NCBI RefSeq assembly: GCF_047496725.1
Contig: NC_132971.1
Coordinates: 8,329,001-8,393,000, forward strand
Origin: Anoplolepis gracilipes
Taxonomy: Eukaryota; Arthropoda; Insecta; Hymenoptera; Formicidae
DNA: 64,000 nt
Direction of reading: 5' to 3'
Shown here: piece after piece, positions 48,117 through 59,753 of the stretch
Numbering within the stretch: position 1 is the stretch's first letter
Layout of the letters: every line of letters begins with the position of its first letter
Made by a program: the position numbers and the translations under genes
Notes under the pieces: model-generated
Told to the model about the DNA's origin: nothing
What the model saw: only the letters and a program-made list of their open reading frames with translations
The model's database searches: none

Positions 48117-51100
48117 TTCAAAACAATTATTCTAAGAACACTAACGTAGTGAGAAAAAAATTATCTTTTTCATCTTTTTAATAATAGATTACGAACGAAC
48201 ATGAGACTTTTACCTCTTTTTTTCTGTCTTTCTCTTTTCTCGCCGATTTATTTTTATCTAAAATTCTCGTTCTACCACGATACGCGGATCAGGTCGCATT
48301 AGATTTTCGTGAAATCCCTTTTGCGTTCAAGTCGGATAAAGCGACCCGCACGTAGAATCCTGGGCGTCAATGGCCTAAATTCTGCGGATGAATGCGACGA
48401 CCGTAAGTAAAGAGGAAAAGGAACGGGAGCTTTCGCGCTGCCTGCTTCCGGCGCGTGTTAATGCACACAGCTGTTGCTTACGGGCGTTAGTTGCAAGTTG
48501 CATTTATAATGCAACGAGCTTGAGGGAATCGCGAACGATCCTGAGACGTGATTTGTCAGCATAATTAAGGGCGGCTTCGCGAACCATGAGAATAAATGTC
48601 GATTTCGTCGACTTCGTTGTAGCGAACCGCGCCGCGATATTAAAATGAATATTTCAACCATTTCTCTCTGCTCTTCAAAATATCTCGACGGATTATCACT
48701 GATATATTTTATAGAAATGATCCGTCTCTCGCGTAGCTATTGAAGCTTAATTGCACGGAGAAATAATGACGTCTGTATCAATGTGTCTCCAGCGGTTTTC
48801 GCCAACATACAATAAGCACTTTCATAATTGGCCTACCTTGTGAATACTGTGCATTGATCGGCGAAAAATCTCCCGTATCTCTGCGATTTGAGGGAAATGC
48901 AAATGCACTCGAGTACGGGAGCCGTTGCATTTTTGCCGACGTTCTTATTTGCATTTACAGTGCATCGTACGCAAAACGTACGGACCGAGCCTCCGCACGC
49001 GTTCTAATTTTCCAGCGAGTCATTGAATCGCTCGTGATTAACCTGTCGGCTAGCTTTTGCTATACATATGTGTATGCAAGCACGTGCGCACGTATTGTCA
49101 GTTACCGTGCAAACTATTTATGCGCGAGAGCGCCTACCTGTTTACACACGTTTTGCAAATGCATCAAAATTGATGTAACAAGGATGTGATTAATGTACAG
49201 TTATAAAATATATATCTGGAAATTATATATTACAAAAACTACTTTATAAAATGTGTTTAACTGTCTTTTTTATTATTTTTTTAATTCTGTTATTATAACT
49301 GTTGAATTGCTTTTTAATTTTTGAGAAATTATAATGTTTCATTTAATTAGATTGAATAGATAAAAATTGACCAAATTATTTCTCCTGACTTTTGCGTTTG
49401 TAAAATAACTCACAACGCAATAATGTAGCACAAATGGATATTTACATTAAATGAATTGGATTTCTCTAAATTTTATACACAACAGTTTCTTCAAAGAAAA
49501 TATAAAGAAACTGTGTTCTCACTTTTTAAGCTCAGCTCAGCCTGTCACGAGGACCTGACGGTCTGGCAACATGTGTCTTAACTTATTGTTGGAGAAACCG
49601 TCGGAAACTTCTCTTTGTAGGAGATGGGTTCTATTGAAAGCTCTATCAGTCGCAAATGTACGAAGAAAGTTTTGCAATTCTGAGATTCTTCCGTCAAATT
49701 ACACAACCTACAGTCAACAAATTGCTTGTATTACGTATGTTAAGAAATGATACCTTTTGTCGCAGTGATTTTTACATTTCTATAGTTATAAATTTGAAAA
49801 ATTGTAAGAGAGATTACTTTTTAAACTACTTTGATCAATTGCACATTATTATTTAAAATTCTCTAAATTATTTTTTTGTACTAACGTAATTTACTTGTCG
49901 TCTAAAATGCATGAAACTAGCACCTCGAACAATAGCAGATTTATCTACGACAATGAACGACATATCGAGAGCCTTTACAACGTCCGACTATTTTTAGAAC
50001 ACTACTGGGTGGAGTGCGATCAGATGCACAGTCTGTTGCATGTGAATACGCTTCCTATACGTTGAATATTCATGCAACACTCTGTAATTTGTGTCGAGTC
50101 AAAGGCCCGTACATTTACAACCATCAACATAATTTTTCATCCAGCAATCCTCGAATGAAGCGATTTTTCCGAATCACGAAACTAATGAATTTTAATCATA
50201 TCAAGCGACTTGCGTTCGTGCTGCTTGCAGCGCGGTACATCTGATTGCAACCTTGCGTGTATGACAGAAAAATCTTTTATTAGAAGCTACGTAATTGCAA
50301 TGCTTTACAGTTTTTGATTAACTTGCGTGGATGTGTGTGATAGAGCATTGAAAAAAAGAAAAGAAAATACTAACAAAAACACATGCACCGTGCGCGCGCG
50401 CATTCAATTTAATTCTATTTCTAGAATTTCGATATTCCCGTTACACGTTAAATTCATTTTAATTCTGATTGGATTTTTGTATTTAAATAGTATAGAGATA
50501 CCGTCATGTAAATATATATTTATTGTGATTTATATACAGATTTATCTAATAAAATAATAATTATGTTCAACAAACTTTTTATTTCGACTTGTAGCCAAAA
50601 TTGTCGATAACGTGTCAAAGAAACGTTAATTTTCAATCCGTAGGGATTTTATTTCGATATATACTAATAAATAATTTAAGATTTTCAATTTGAGAAACTT
50701 CAAGGTATTTTTATATATTGAGATTTGCATCCACTTGAATTCCCATTAAACTCACTGTAATTTAATGCAAATTTTGCGGAACCTCTCCCGGTATATGTAC
50801 ACGCATATATCAGCGAGCGTAAGCGGCATAACGTAATAGAACGGAAATTATCGGGCAGAACAATGTGTACAAGTTGAATTGATAGAATACTCTTAATACC
50901 CAAGAGTGCCGGAAACTACACGAGAAGTTTCTCAGGAGCGCCGACATCTCTCTTTTTCGCATAATGTTTCTTGCGCTCTAGATCTCTCTCTCTCTCTCTC
51001 TTTCTCAATCTGGGAAATTAGCAGGTTCACTTATTCTTGTCGCTGTTAAATCAAAGATACGAATGTCTTACCGTCCGGCGTGTCGTCGACGCGATGAGGA

Positions 51101-51635
51101 AACGACAATTACAGATAACGGAAATACGTAATACGGTTATTGTAACGCGCCCCCCGAGACGTTAATTCTTTAAGAGCTCGGTAAAAGGGCGACGCTGGTC
51201 TCGCCGGAAAAAGCGAAAGAGACGACGAGCCACGCGCATAGCGTGGCCGGTTCAACGGGGCGGAAAGAGGGAGAGATGTGCGAACTCCGTAAGAGCCACC
51301 GGCAACGGTCTCTCTCTCTCTCGTTGAATTTCCTCCACTCTCTCCCCCTGTCTAGTTCCACCACCCTTGCGATCCTATATCGATACCTGGTCGACCGATC
51401 GCGTCGGCGGCGTCGACCGACCGAGGGGCGGGGGGGGGGAGGGAGGGGAGGGGGTGCTGACTGACGTCCCGACGCCGGCACAGGCCAATGCTCAGAGTCG
51501 CGTTTAAACAGGGAGAATTTCGAACCACCCTCGATGGGGTGGTATCGATAATACCTCACTCGCGCGGGCGCCAGTATCAAATCGGCGCGGCTGAACTCAA
51601 TGAAATTACTCTTCCCCCTTTCTCTCCCCCCTCCT

Positions 51636-51684
<49 letters not shown>

Positions 51685-53500
51685 GAAATCTCGATTGCTC
51701 GCTATCGTGATGCGACTCGAGCGCACTTGAAAAATATGCCGCTTACGCCCGCAATCGGCGTACCCCGATAAAAGACGAGTCGGGATCGTGACTTTGTTCG
51801 TAAATTATTCCGTTCCCCAGTCCACCACCCGTCCGTTCTCCATCCTACTGTACTTTATCCCCATTTCAGAGAATTTTGAATTCAACCGTTATTTAATTCG
51901 CGATAAAGTGGAAAAAAGCGCGATTTGTGCCCTATATAAAAGTAATAAGAAACTTTGATGATGGACATTTTTCATCGACATGGTTCTTTTTCTCTCTTCT
52001 TTTTTCTTCCCAACGTTTTTTCCTGATATAAATCTACTCGTGTACAAACGGTGTTAAGACAACGCGCTGAGCCACAAAGTAGACGTTTCAATTTCGAGGT
52101 ACCTAAACGAAAAAAAAAAAAAGAAGAAACGTCTGATTGATGGGAGAGAAGAGAAAGTTATGTAAATCTTTCGTGTATACAGCCGATTCTATTATCGTGT
52201 CGAATTTCCGTTGAAGAAAATGGGTAGGCGTGACAATCTCTAAAATATCAAAAGGAAAGATTGCGAACCCCTGTACACACGTGCGTACACCGACCATTCT
52301 CTATCTACCGTCTATTTCTATATGCGCTTAAAGGGCAGAGTCGCCTACGAGGGTGGAAGGATAGTAAAAGGGTACTAAAATGCGGAATTCTAAGAACTCG
52401 ATGGTTCAAAGAAGGCTTTTGGTTGGAAGAGAAAGCAAAATAGCCTCTGTTGGTTTTCGGGACAACGAATACAAAAGAGTTGTTTTTGGAAAGACCTGCT
52501 TTAAATATCGATAGCTCTATCGAAGAAAAAAGGCACATATGCGTCCTCCAACTTTTTTACAACATGTTTTTTATTTGAATTCGTTTACTCATTTTTATAT
52601 ATTAAAAAAAAAAATAGGCGTTTTTTTTAATATCGTAACGTTAATAACTTTTGCGCGAAATTTTTGCAAATGGAGAATTTACATATATAACGATCTAGCG
52701 CTATGTGCTCTTGAAACGTAAATTAATTCTACATAAATCTCTGATTGCGTGATCCTATGTTTTTTTAGCGTAAAAGTATAGGTTGCTTGTTATTACATCT
52801 TGCTTGTCGCTTTTTTCGTTAAAGAGAAAATTAAGAAGTTGCGAGAAAAGTTAACGTTGCTGCTTCATTATACGCTTGACTCGCCTATTATCTTTTTGCT
52901 TGCAAAAAAAAAAAAAAAAAAAAACTGTTCCTGCGCTCCGTATTTTGCGCACAAATTTCTCGTCCGACATACATTAAAGGGAATTCTCCAGAAGCAGATA
53001 AGGACACCGGGGATTTACGGAGAGTAAGCGACACTATGAATCGTCGTTGTAATTACTCGAGTATCGCAGTACGAATCAACATAAAAAATAATGTTAGCAA
53101 GGAAGTAACGATAAGCAAGTAATTGCACTCTTACATTCTTAACGTAAGATCGTACTCTGTATATTTTTAAGTACATAAAGTGTCGTGGAAAAGTGGAATC
53201 TTCTACAAAAAAAAAAAAATTTCTATATACATTTTTTTCTATTAATATTTGTTAATTAATAAATTCTATAAGTTTGGTTTTCGCGATTGGCTATTTCCTT
53301 CAATTTTGTAGATATTATTTAATACTCTATATTATTTACATATCGCGCACGCAATTTATCATACGAATTAATACTTTCTTGTTTTTCGTGTTCTTTATCA
53401 CATAACTTATCTCTTTAGCTCTTTATTTATTATACATATGTATCTTCCCTTCTACATAATATACAACATCAAATTATTTCCTTGAGGTTCCGAAGAAAAG
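48117..53500. other. Mostly non-genic; CpG-rich island near 51.0-51.8 kb
   Basis: No exon could be supported. The interval 51,040-51,780 is GC/CpG-rich with a poly(G) run (51,426-51,452) and (CT)n. Frames there (51170-51580 minus, 51488-51730 plus) are low-complexity Pro/Arg or Leu/Ser. A promoter or leader region is possible but no start element could be fixed. Confidence 0.4.
51641..51682. repeat. (CT)n microsatellite
   Basis: CT tract with one TTT interruption, preceded by a C-rich polypyrimidine stretch from 51,612. Confidence 0.9.
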
Positions 53501-53739
53501 ATTGTCACGCAAACGTACGAATCTTTTTTCCACCGCTAAGTAAACCAAAGAGGAGAAAAGGGGCGACGTGGAAATGACGAAATCGCATCAAAGGTTTATC
53601 GCCAACAGTCAAGACATCGCACTCGTAAACTGCTCTCATAGGAAAGCTCTCTTGAAAAACACGCTCATTATTTAAAGCACATCGCGAGAATGTCATCGGC
53701 GAGAAATGCCGCGCCGGCACGAAAATCGAGTCGTCTCGC

Positions 53740-53780
53740 CGTCGTCGTCGTCGTCGTCGTCATCGTCGTCGTCGTCGTCA

Positions 53781-53832
<52 letters not shown>
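53740..53832. repeat. (GTC)n trinucleotide repeat
   Basis: About 31 GTC/CATC-interrupted triplets. One + frame gives a poly-Ser run of about 27 residues, other frames poly-Val/Arg. There is no splice or start context to make it coding. Confidence 0.93.
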
Positions 53833-54195
53833 GGCGTGCTTGGTCGTCGGAGATCAGTGATTTCTCGCGCGCGCGAAGATGGCAAATCGAATCTCCGAGA
53901 ACGTTCGCGCGATCAGAAGAAGATGGAAAGGCGAGGAAAAGTCGAAGGGCGCGCTCGCCCGAGGGTATCGGGAGAGGTGAGGAGATATAGAGAAAGCCAA
54001 ACGCGGAGGGGCGAACGGGAAGGGTGAGGACGGATGAGGGTTGGAGGGCGACGTGCGAGCGTAGTACAGAGGGGGAGGGAAAGGGCGGCAGGATACTTCG
54101 ACGTAAAGGGGACGTGAACGGAGAGGGTTGAATCGGCGCTTGCGTGATACCGCTTCTATCTACTTGTCAGCCAAGCGGAGCTGCCACCACCCCGG

Positions 54196-54197
<2 letters not shown>

Positions 54198-54244
<47 letters not shown>

Positions 54245-54266
54245 CCTCTCTCTCTCTCGCTCTCTC
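54198..54266. repeat. (CT)n microsatellite
   Basis: Long CT tract with CCTCC interruptions inside the CpG-rich island. Confidence 0.93.
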
Positions 54267-56132
54267 ATACACTCGCGCGCGCGCGACGCCGCGCTACTCG
54301 ATAACAAACTCTACAGTACCAGTACTGGCACGGTACTCCGGACCACCGGATCGCCCTCTTCGCCGTCGCCACAGTGGCATATCGGTAACGAACGAACAAA
54401 AAATCGTGATCCAGACGGCGCGAATTTCGCATAAATATTTGACTAACGCGCTCGATAACTTGGCACTTGCAAACGCAATTTTTCCTCGTCGCGTGGACAA
54501 ATATATATATATATATATATCGGTAGCTCTCCCGGCTTTTCACTTTCCCCGCGAAAGAATCCTCGTGAGATGCGTTTTTCCCTCGGCATCGTGCGTGCGT
54601 CAGGACGCGCGTCATTGATTACGATCGCATTAACGCGACGCCCAAGCTATTTCAAAGTTTCACTTTTGCTCCTCCTGTCCCTCACCGTCGCTCTTCCAAT
54701 TTAAGCTTGCATTTGCGATTTATATCTATAATCGGGCGGATTTATATTTATTTTCCAAAATTTATATATACTTATATCTAAAAAAAAAAAAAAAGAGTGA
54801 GTGTCGTAAGTTGATAATATTTTACATATATTTATATATATAATTTTGTAAAATATTGTAAATTGAAATTGCATCGTATTTTGTTATTCGATCGCATAAA
54901 TGAAACTTTCACGAGTGGGACATGAGTAGGACCTAGAGGTAAATTTCCTACGAGCTAGTTTCACCACTGTCGATTAACGCAAACTGTGATTGACTGAGGG
55001 TCGGTTGTAGTAACGTCGCTTAGGGCTCTGACATCGGTTAAGTCAATCTCCTCTCTCTCCATGTTCATATTATGGGTAGTACTATAATCTACAAAGAGAT
55101 AGCCAATCACCGACCCATAGGTCCGCACGACCCATCGTGATTGATACAACACCAACCCTTCAACTCTGCTCTCTATCCATGTTATAGAGAGAGTACATGA
55201 GCGACATGAGGATTAGTGCTCTCCGGGGAATATTTCCATTTTACAGTCGCTCGAAATTAGACTCTATATCACAGCCAGTGTGCGCGATCTATAGAAAGAC
55301 CAAATCGAGAAGAGATCGATTAAAACCACGCTCGGCATTAATCGAACGAGCCGGGCTTTATTCCCTCTCGAAAAAGACGGTCATCCGTCCACCTTGCCGT
55401 TCTCTTTGTGCGCTGCTGGTTATGGTGTATAACTTGTTGCTCCCGGGCAAACGAACGTGCAGTGAGCGCCGATTGCAATTTTAAATCTTCGAACCGACCG
55501 TCGATGGCAGATTGCCATGCTCGCTTTTGGAGATTCCCTTTTTTTTTCGTTCGCATTCTCCGCCTCCCCCGGCCCGGTACGGCAATAAAAACGAACGGCC
55601 GTCGACGCGCGTTTGTTACTGAAAAGTGAGGAGGAAGAGAGGAAGAGATGGACACACGAGAAGGGAGAAAAGAGAAAGGATAGAGCAGAAATATCGGAGA
55701 ATATATATACGGGATCCCGTTCTATTCTCCGACCGACCTTCCTCGTTATTTGCGGCTTAGGACGGCTACAGAACAAACACAGTTGTCGCGACCAACCCCC
55801 TTCGATATTTGCCGCCGAGATTATCCCGCTTTCTCACGCCAATTCTCGCACGATTTCGACCTTCCTTGATCTTTGAGCGAGCTCAATCGCCGCCGGATAT
55901 CGGACAAATTGAAAAGTTCGGAACCATTCTCTCGGAGTCTCGAAACTTCGATCTTTCCCCGCGAAAGATCGAATCGATTGTAAGATATAATCCACGAATG
56001 GAGATTATACCGGAAATAAAGTTTTCCCTTCGCATTGGATAATTCTCATTGTTTTGCAGCCTCGATCGTGACTATCGGTGCATAATTGAAGAATGGAAGT
56101 GTTTAATGATAAGAAGATTTAATTGAATGAAA

Positions 56133-56133
56133 A

Positions 56134-56168
<35 letters not shown>
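56133..56168. repeat. (GA)n microsatellite
   Basis: Imperfect GA tract. Confidence 0.9.
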
Positions 56169-56169
<1 letters not shown>

Positions 56170-56172
<3 letters not shown>

Positions 56173-58490
56173 ATGTCTCATGTACGTTAATTGAAATTGA
56201 CCATTTCGATTGCTGTCGCCTAAAACTATAGAAAGACAGGAAGCATCATTGAAATTTTCGTTAAGTTTAATATTTGAATGATCTACGACGCGAAATAACA
56301 TCTCGATAAAAATTGTTAACACGCAATTTCAATTGCGCTCGCGTCTTGAATTCTCTCTTTCTCACACATAGGGAAGAATTCGATTTTGCAGGACGAGACG
56401 CGGAGGGATGACAAATTGAATTTTTCTCAGTTGTCCCCTACCAGCTCCGAGAGGGCTAAAAGTCCGTACTCATGAAGGCCTTTATTTATTAAAAAGACAG
56501 AAAACGCGAGCACTCTCGAAATTAACACTCGATTTCACAAGTGAATCGTGATAAATTGATCGAGTAAATACGAACGGAAGCTTCTTGCGGTTTCGCCGGT
56601 CCTCTCGAATCCGAGAAGAGGCAGGTATTAACCAATTATCGTGTTACTCGAGGTCTGCACTTTTCGACTCATTCCTGTCAACAGATCACGCATTCCCCGG
56701 CGGAACGTGAAATACCGAATGCTCGCCGCGAGATTAAGTAGTTACAGACCGCTTCGGTCTGACCGTGACCGTCGTTTTCCACTGCTTAAAATTCTGCCGT
56801 CGAGCTAACGCAGATTTCTTGACCGAGTTTGATGAAGTTAAGGGATTAAGTGTAGTTACAGATCAGCAACGACGAGATTTAATTTAATACTTTTCTTTCT
56901 TTTAAGTAGATTTAAAAAATGTTTATTGTTTGATTTGGAACGCATTAAGATAGACGTATAATAAGAGCTTACTTCAAACTTTGTTCTAAATATTTTTCAC
57001 GAGAATTTAGATTACTCGAGATCTTATTTTCTCCGGTTTTCAACAAATGAGAACTAAATAAGACTTTCTTTCCATCGAGTTTCGATTGTTCTGCGGATTG
57101 AAGTTACGCTTCCACTACCGAGGTTCCGCCTGTAATAAATGAACCTTCCCTTTTTAATGACGACTATGCCACGAAATTAAGAAAAATAAGTTCTCCGACG
57201 TCGCTTTGAGTATATCTCACTCCTAACTTTGCAACATTGCAAACTTTTGTTGGCCGCTTCTTGCGTCCCGGCAAACTGCGCGAGTTAAATAGTTACGAAT
57301 TGCTTACGTTCTACTGTAACACCCGTATTTCTTCCGCGTCCTGTTGCCGATTTGTAACATCATTTATTGCGAATGGATTTCGGCGAACAATAAAATCTCA
57401 AACAGTCACTACTTCATCGGGTGAAACTAATTTTTCTATCGTTTAGAGCGGCTCTGTTGTAAATTTCCTTTAAAGCGCTCCGGAAAAAGCTATGAGAAAA
57501 ATTGTAGTTATAAAGTAAATTAAGTCAGCCTAAGTTTGTTGAAACTTTTTGTTATTTCGTGATTTTCTCATTATCACCTTCCTTGCTCTCACACACACGC
57601 ATCCATTAAAAAAATATATAATTACTGTTTTATTATCAATAAGGTTTAATATTATAAAATTATATTTTTTTTAGCATGTAATTAGCAAATGATTTATGAT
57701 AAACCATCTTCTCATTTTGTCATTGTAATTCTAGCACATAATGTAACTTACAAAAAACTAAAAATTTATACCAATTACCGTCAAGTTTTTATTGGCCTTC
57801 TGTTTTTGCATATTAATTAATATTATGTAAACCTCTTATTTAATTAATTTTAATATTCTAAAAAAATATATTTTATTCTTTGCAGAATTTTTATATTTGT
57901 GAACGTTATAAAAATTTGTATAATTTGCGAAAATTAAAATTACTGATATTCGCTTTAATTTTTATACATGCAAAGATGGTTTACATTCCTTATCATGAAA
58001 AGTTACTTAAAAGTTTATTTGAAAATAATCTTTTAATTTCCAAAAAATAAAGAGATATGAGAATTACATGTTCCTTCGGGTAGATTTAATTCGAATTCTT
58101 CTTACTGAGAACCTGCCGCTGATTTGTGACGTTTTTCCAACCGCGGCGGACATTCCGAAAAGCTATGAGAACTCGGGAATTACGAACCTCTTCGAGTGAG
58201 AGAATCTAACGCGTATATATCCTCCAGGCATCCTGGATGCGAGGATTTTTCCAACGAGTTTTAGCTGCAGATACTTGAAAATTTTTGCAATCGATTCTTT
58301 AAAAAGTTAACTATCGAACTTTATAAAGTTAAAAAAACAGTATCATCTCTTTATATTCGAGATTATTATAAATTCCGATATCAAGTAGAAACTGTAAGAT
58401 AAAAATTATTATATATTTTTTTTATCTCTTAGTTACACTTTAATTTAGGATAAATAATTATAAAAATGATTGACGATTGTGAAAATATAA
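56170..58490. other. Non-genic stretch
   Basis: No supported exon. Moderately AT-rich, becoming very AT-rich after 57,600. The 69-codon + frame at 57237-57446 has no recognisable feature. Confidence 0.45.
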
Positions 58491-58494
58491 TTTG

Positions 58495-59022
58495 TTTTTT
58501 TTTTTTTTTTTTTTATTTATTCTCGTCGTCTTACATGTACAAAGAAATGTTTGAAAATTGAAAAAAAAAATTGTGACATTATTATAATTATTAACCAGAT
58601 TCTTTATATTTCTCCTCTTAATTAATTATAAGTAACAATTGTTTGTCGCTCCCTCCTTTAAATATGTCTCTTGGACATTTTCCCGATTTCTAACTCTTGT
58701 AAAGCTGCCTTTATTGCTTGTCTTAGACAGCTTTCGAGACCTTGTTGCACAATGACGTCGGAAACTGGTTCCCTGTCGTATAAAGACGATCATCCAAGAA
58801 TCGGTTTTCTTACGCTTTGTTTGTTCCGTTCCGAAAAACGTCGGCCCAACTGGCCAACCATTTAATTTTCCTTCAGTAGTTCGGCACGATGTCGGCAATT
58901 TCCGGAAGAGTCATTAACACGGATCGTCCTTCTTCCTTCGAGAGCACGTCACCAAATAAAAGTCTTCTTATTACAACTGTGTCTCTAACACGATGTTCTT
59001 TTAAATCTATTACAGCAGACAT
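58495..59022 (-). pseudogene. Broken coding sequence with poly(A), probable retrocopy
   Basis: On the minus strand an ATG at 59,022 opens MSAVIDLKEHRVRDTVVIRR, LLFGDVLSKEEGRSVLMTLP, EIADIVPNY. A TGA follows, then RKIKWLASWADVFRNGTNKA, then a TAA, then ENRFLDDRLY. A one-base frameshift leads into DREPVSDVIVQQGLESCLRQ, AIKAALQELEIGKMSKRHI and a stop at 58,658. The three blocks join into one globular-looking protein of about 120 residues. Downstream on the same strand come AATAAA and a run of 20 A (58,495-58,514), as expected of a reverse-transcribed mRNA. No clear target duplication was seen. The parent protein is not recognised. The alternative is an old gene decayed in place. Confidence 0.45.
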
Positions 59023-59079
59023 ATTTGAAGACACGTGGAACTTTATTAGAAATTGTCGGGTTAGCGATTTTTGAACATT

Positions 59080-59534
59080 CGAGAATCGTCGTATTTTTTT
59101 CTATATATATATTATTTTCTTTTTCTTATTTTCTCTCGCATTCCGATATCAAAAGAACGACAGGGGGAGAAGGAAAGAGGAACGACGACTAATTGGAAAG
59201 CCGACCGCGGAGATTAAAGATTTCCCGGACCCGCCCTTTTCTCTCGCAGCGGCGCTTAACTGAAATTACGTCAACTGGCGAGTGCGGTTGTACATTATCG
59301 ACCGACGTAATTGGGTATTCGTTAGAAATAAATGGCCGCTAATGCGATTTCCGGCAGGTATCTCTCTTCCCTCTTCTCTCTCTCTCTCTCTCCCTTTCTA
59401 TCTATATATCTATCTATCCACCTATCTATCTCTCGTTGATAATGCATGTCCGGTCCAAATCACGTTGGCTATAAAGCGATAAAAACATTATAAACCCAAC
59501 AGCGCGCACGCACGCGGCCCTTCCTCTTCCACAG
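59080..59534. other. Non-genic, with compound microsatellite
   Basis: Contains a TC tract followed by TATC repeats at about 59,372-59,433. No exon seen. Confidence 0.5.
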
Positions 59535-59753
59535 TAATGATTGAACGGTTTAATCATCTGCTACATCGGCGAGACTTATCAAGGTACGAAAGAACTCGTT
59601 GAAAATCATCGTCGCGAAAAACATCGGGCACGTCATCGTCTTTACGACAAACCCATCGTCTGGTATCTTACATCCCAGTGCCGTTAACGTTGTAGACAGT
59701 TTTGTGATAAATTTCCAGCACACAGTGAAATAAGTTGCGCCGTGGATCATCAG
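59535..59753. other. Exon-like segment of uncertain strand
   Basis: On the + strand the segment is bounded by an excellent acceptor (CCTTCCTCTTCCACAG) and an excellent donor (CAG/GTAGGT), 219 nt apart. All three + frames meet stops, so it could only be a non-coding or partly coding exon. The minus strand is open over nearly the whole segment and upstream of it. It ends in TAA at 59,550 and reads GTYLMIHGATYFTVCWKFIT, then KLSTTLTALGCKIPDDGFVV and FFATMIFNEFFRTLISLADV, hydrophobic in two stretches. Either reading could be chance. Confidence 0.3.

Larger units (their letters stand above)
53501..56050. other. CpG-rich island, probable promoter/leader region
   Basis: GC- and CpG-rich, containing the GTC trinucleotide repeat, a (CT)n tract and a short (TA)n. 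Open frames on both strands (for example 53706-53990 and 54144-54434 plus, 55338-55655 minus) are long only because stops are rare. A possible donor (ATTG/TAAGAT region near 55,980) was not convincing. It could hold untranslated first exons of a gene extending beyond the window. This is inference from composition. Confidence 0.35.

Noticed and set aside
48854..49189. 111-codon + frame
   Set aside because: Cys/Ala/Arg-rich translation with no motif or splice support; the length is compatible with chance in a mixed-composition patch.
53706..53990. Poly-serine open frame
   Set aside because: It is a translation of the GTC triplet repeat with no gene context.
54961..55170. Possible inverted repeat around GGGTCGGTTGTAG and ACAACACCAACCC
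   Set aside because: The match is too short and gapped, and no target duplication could be found.
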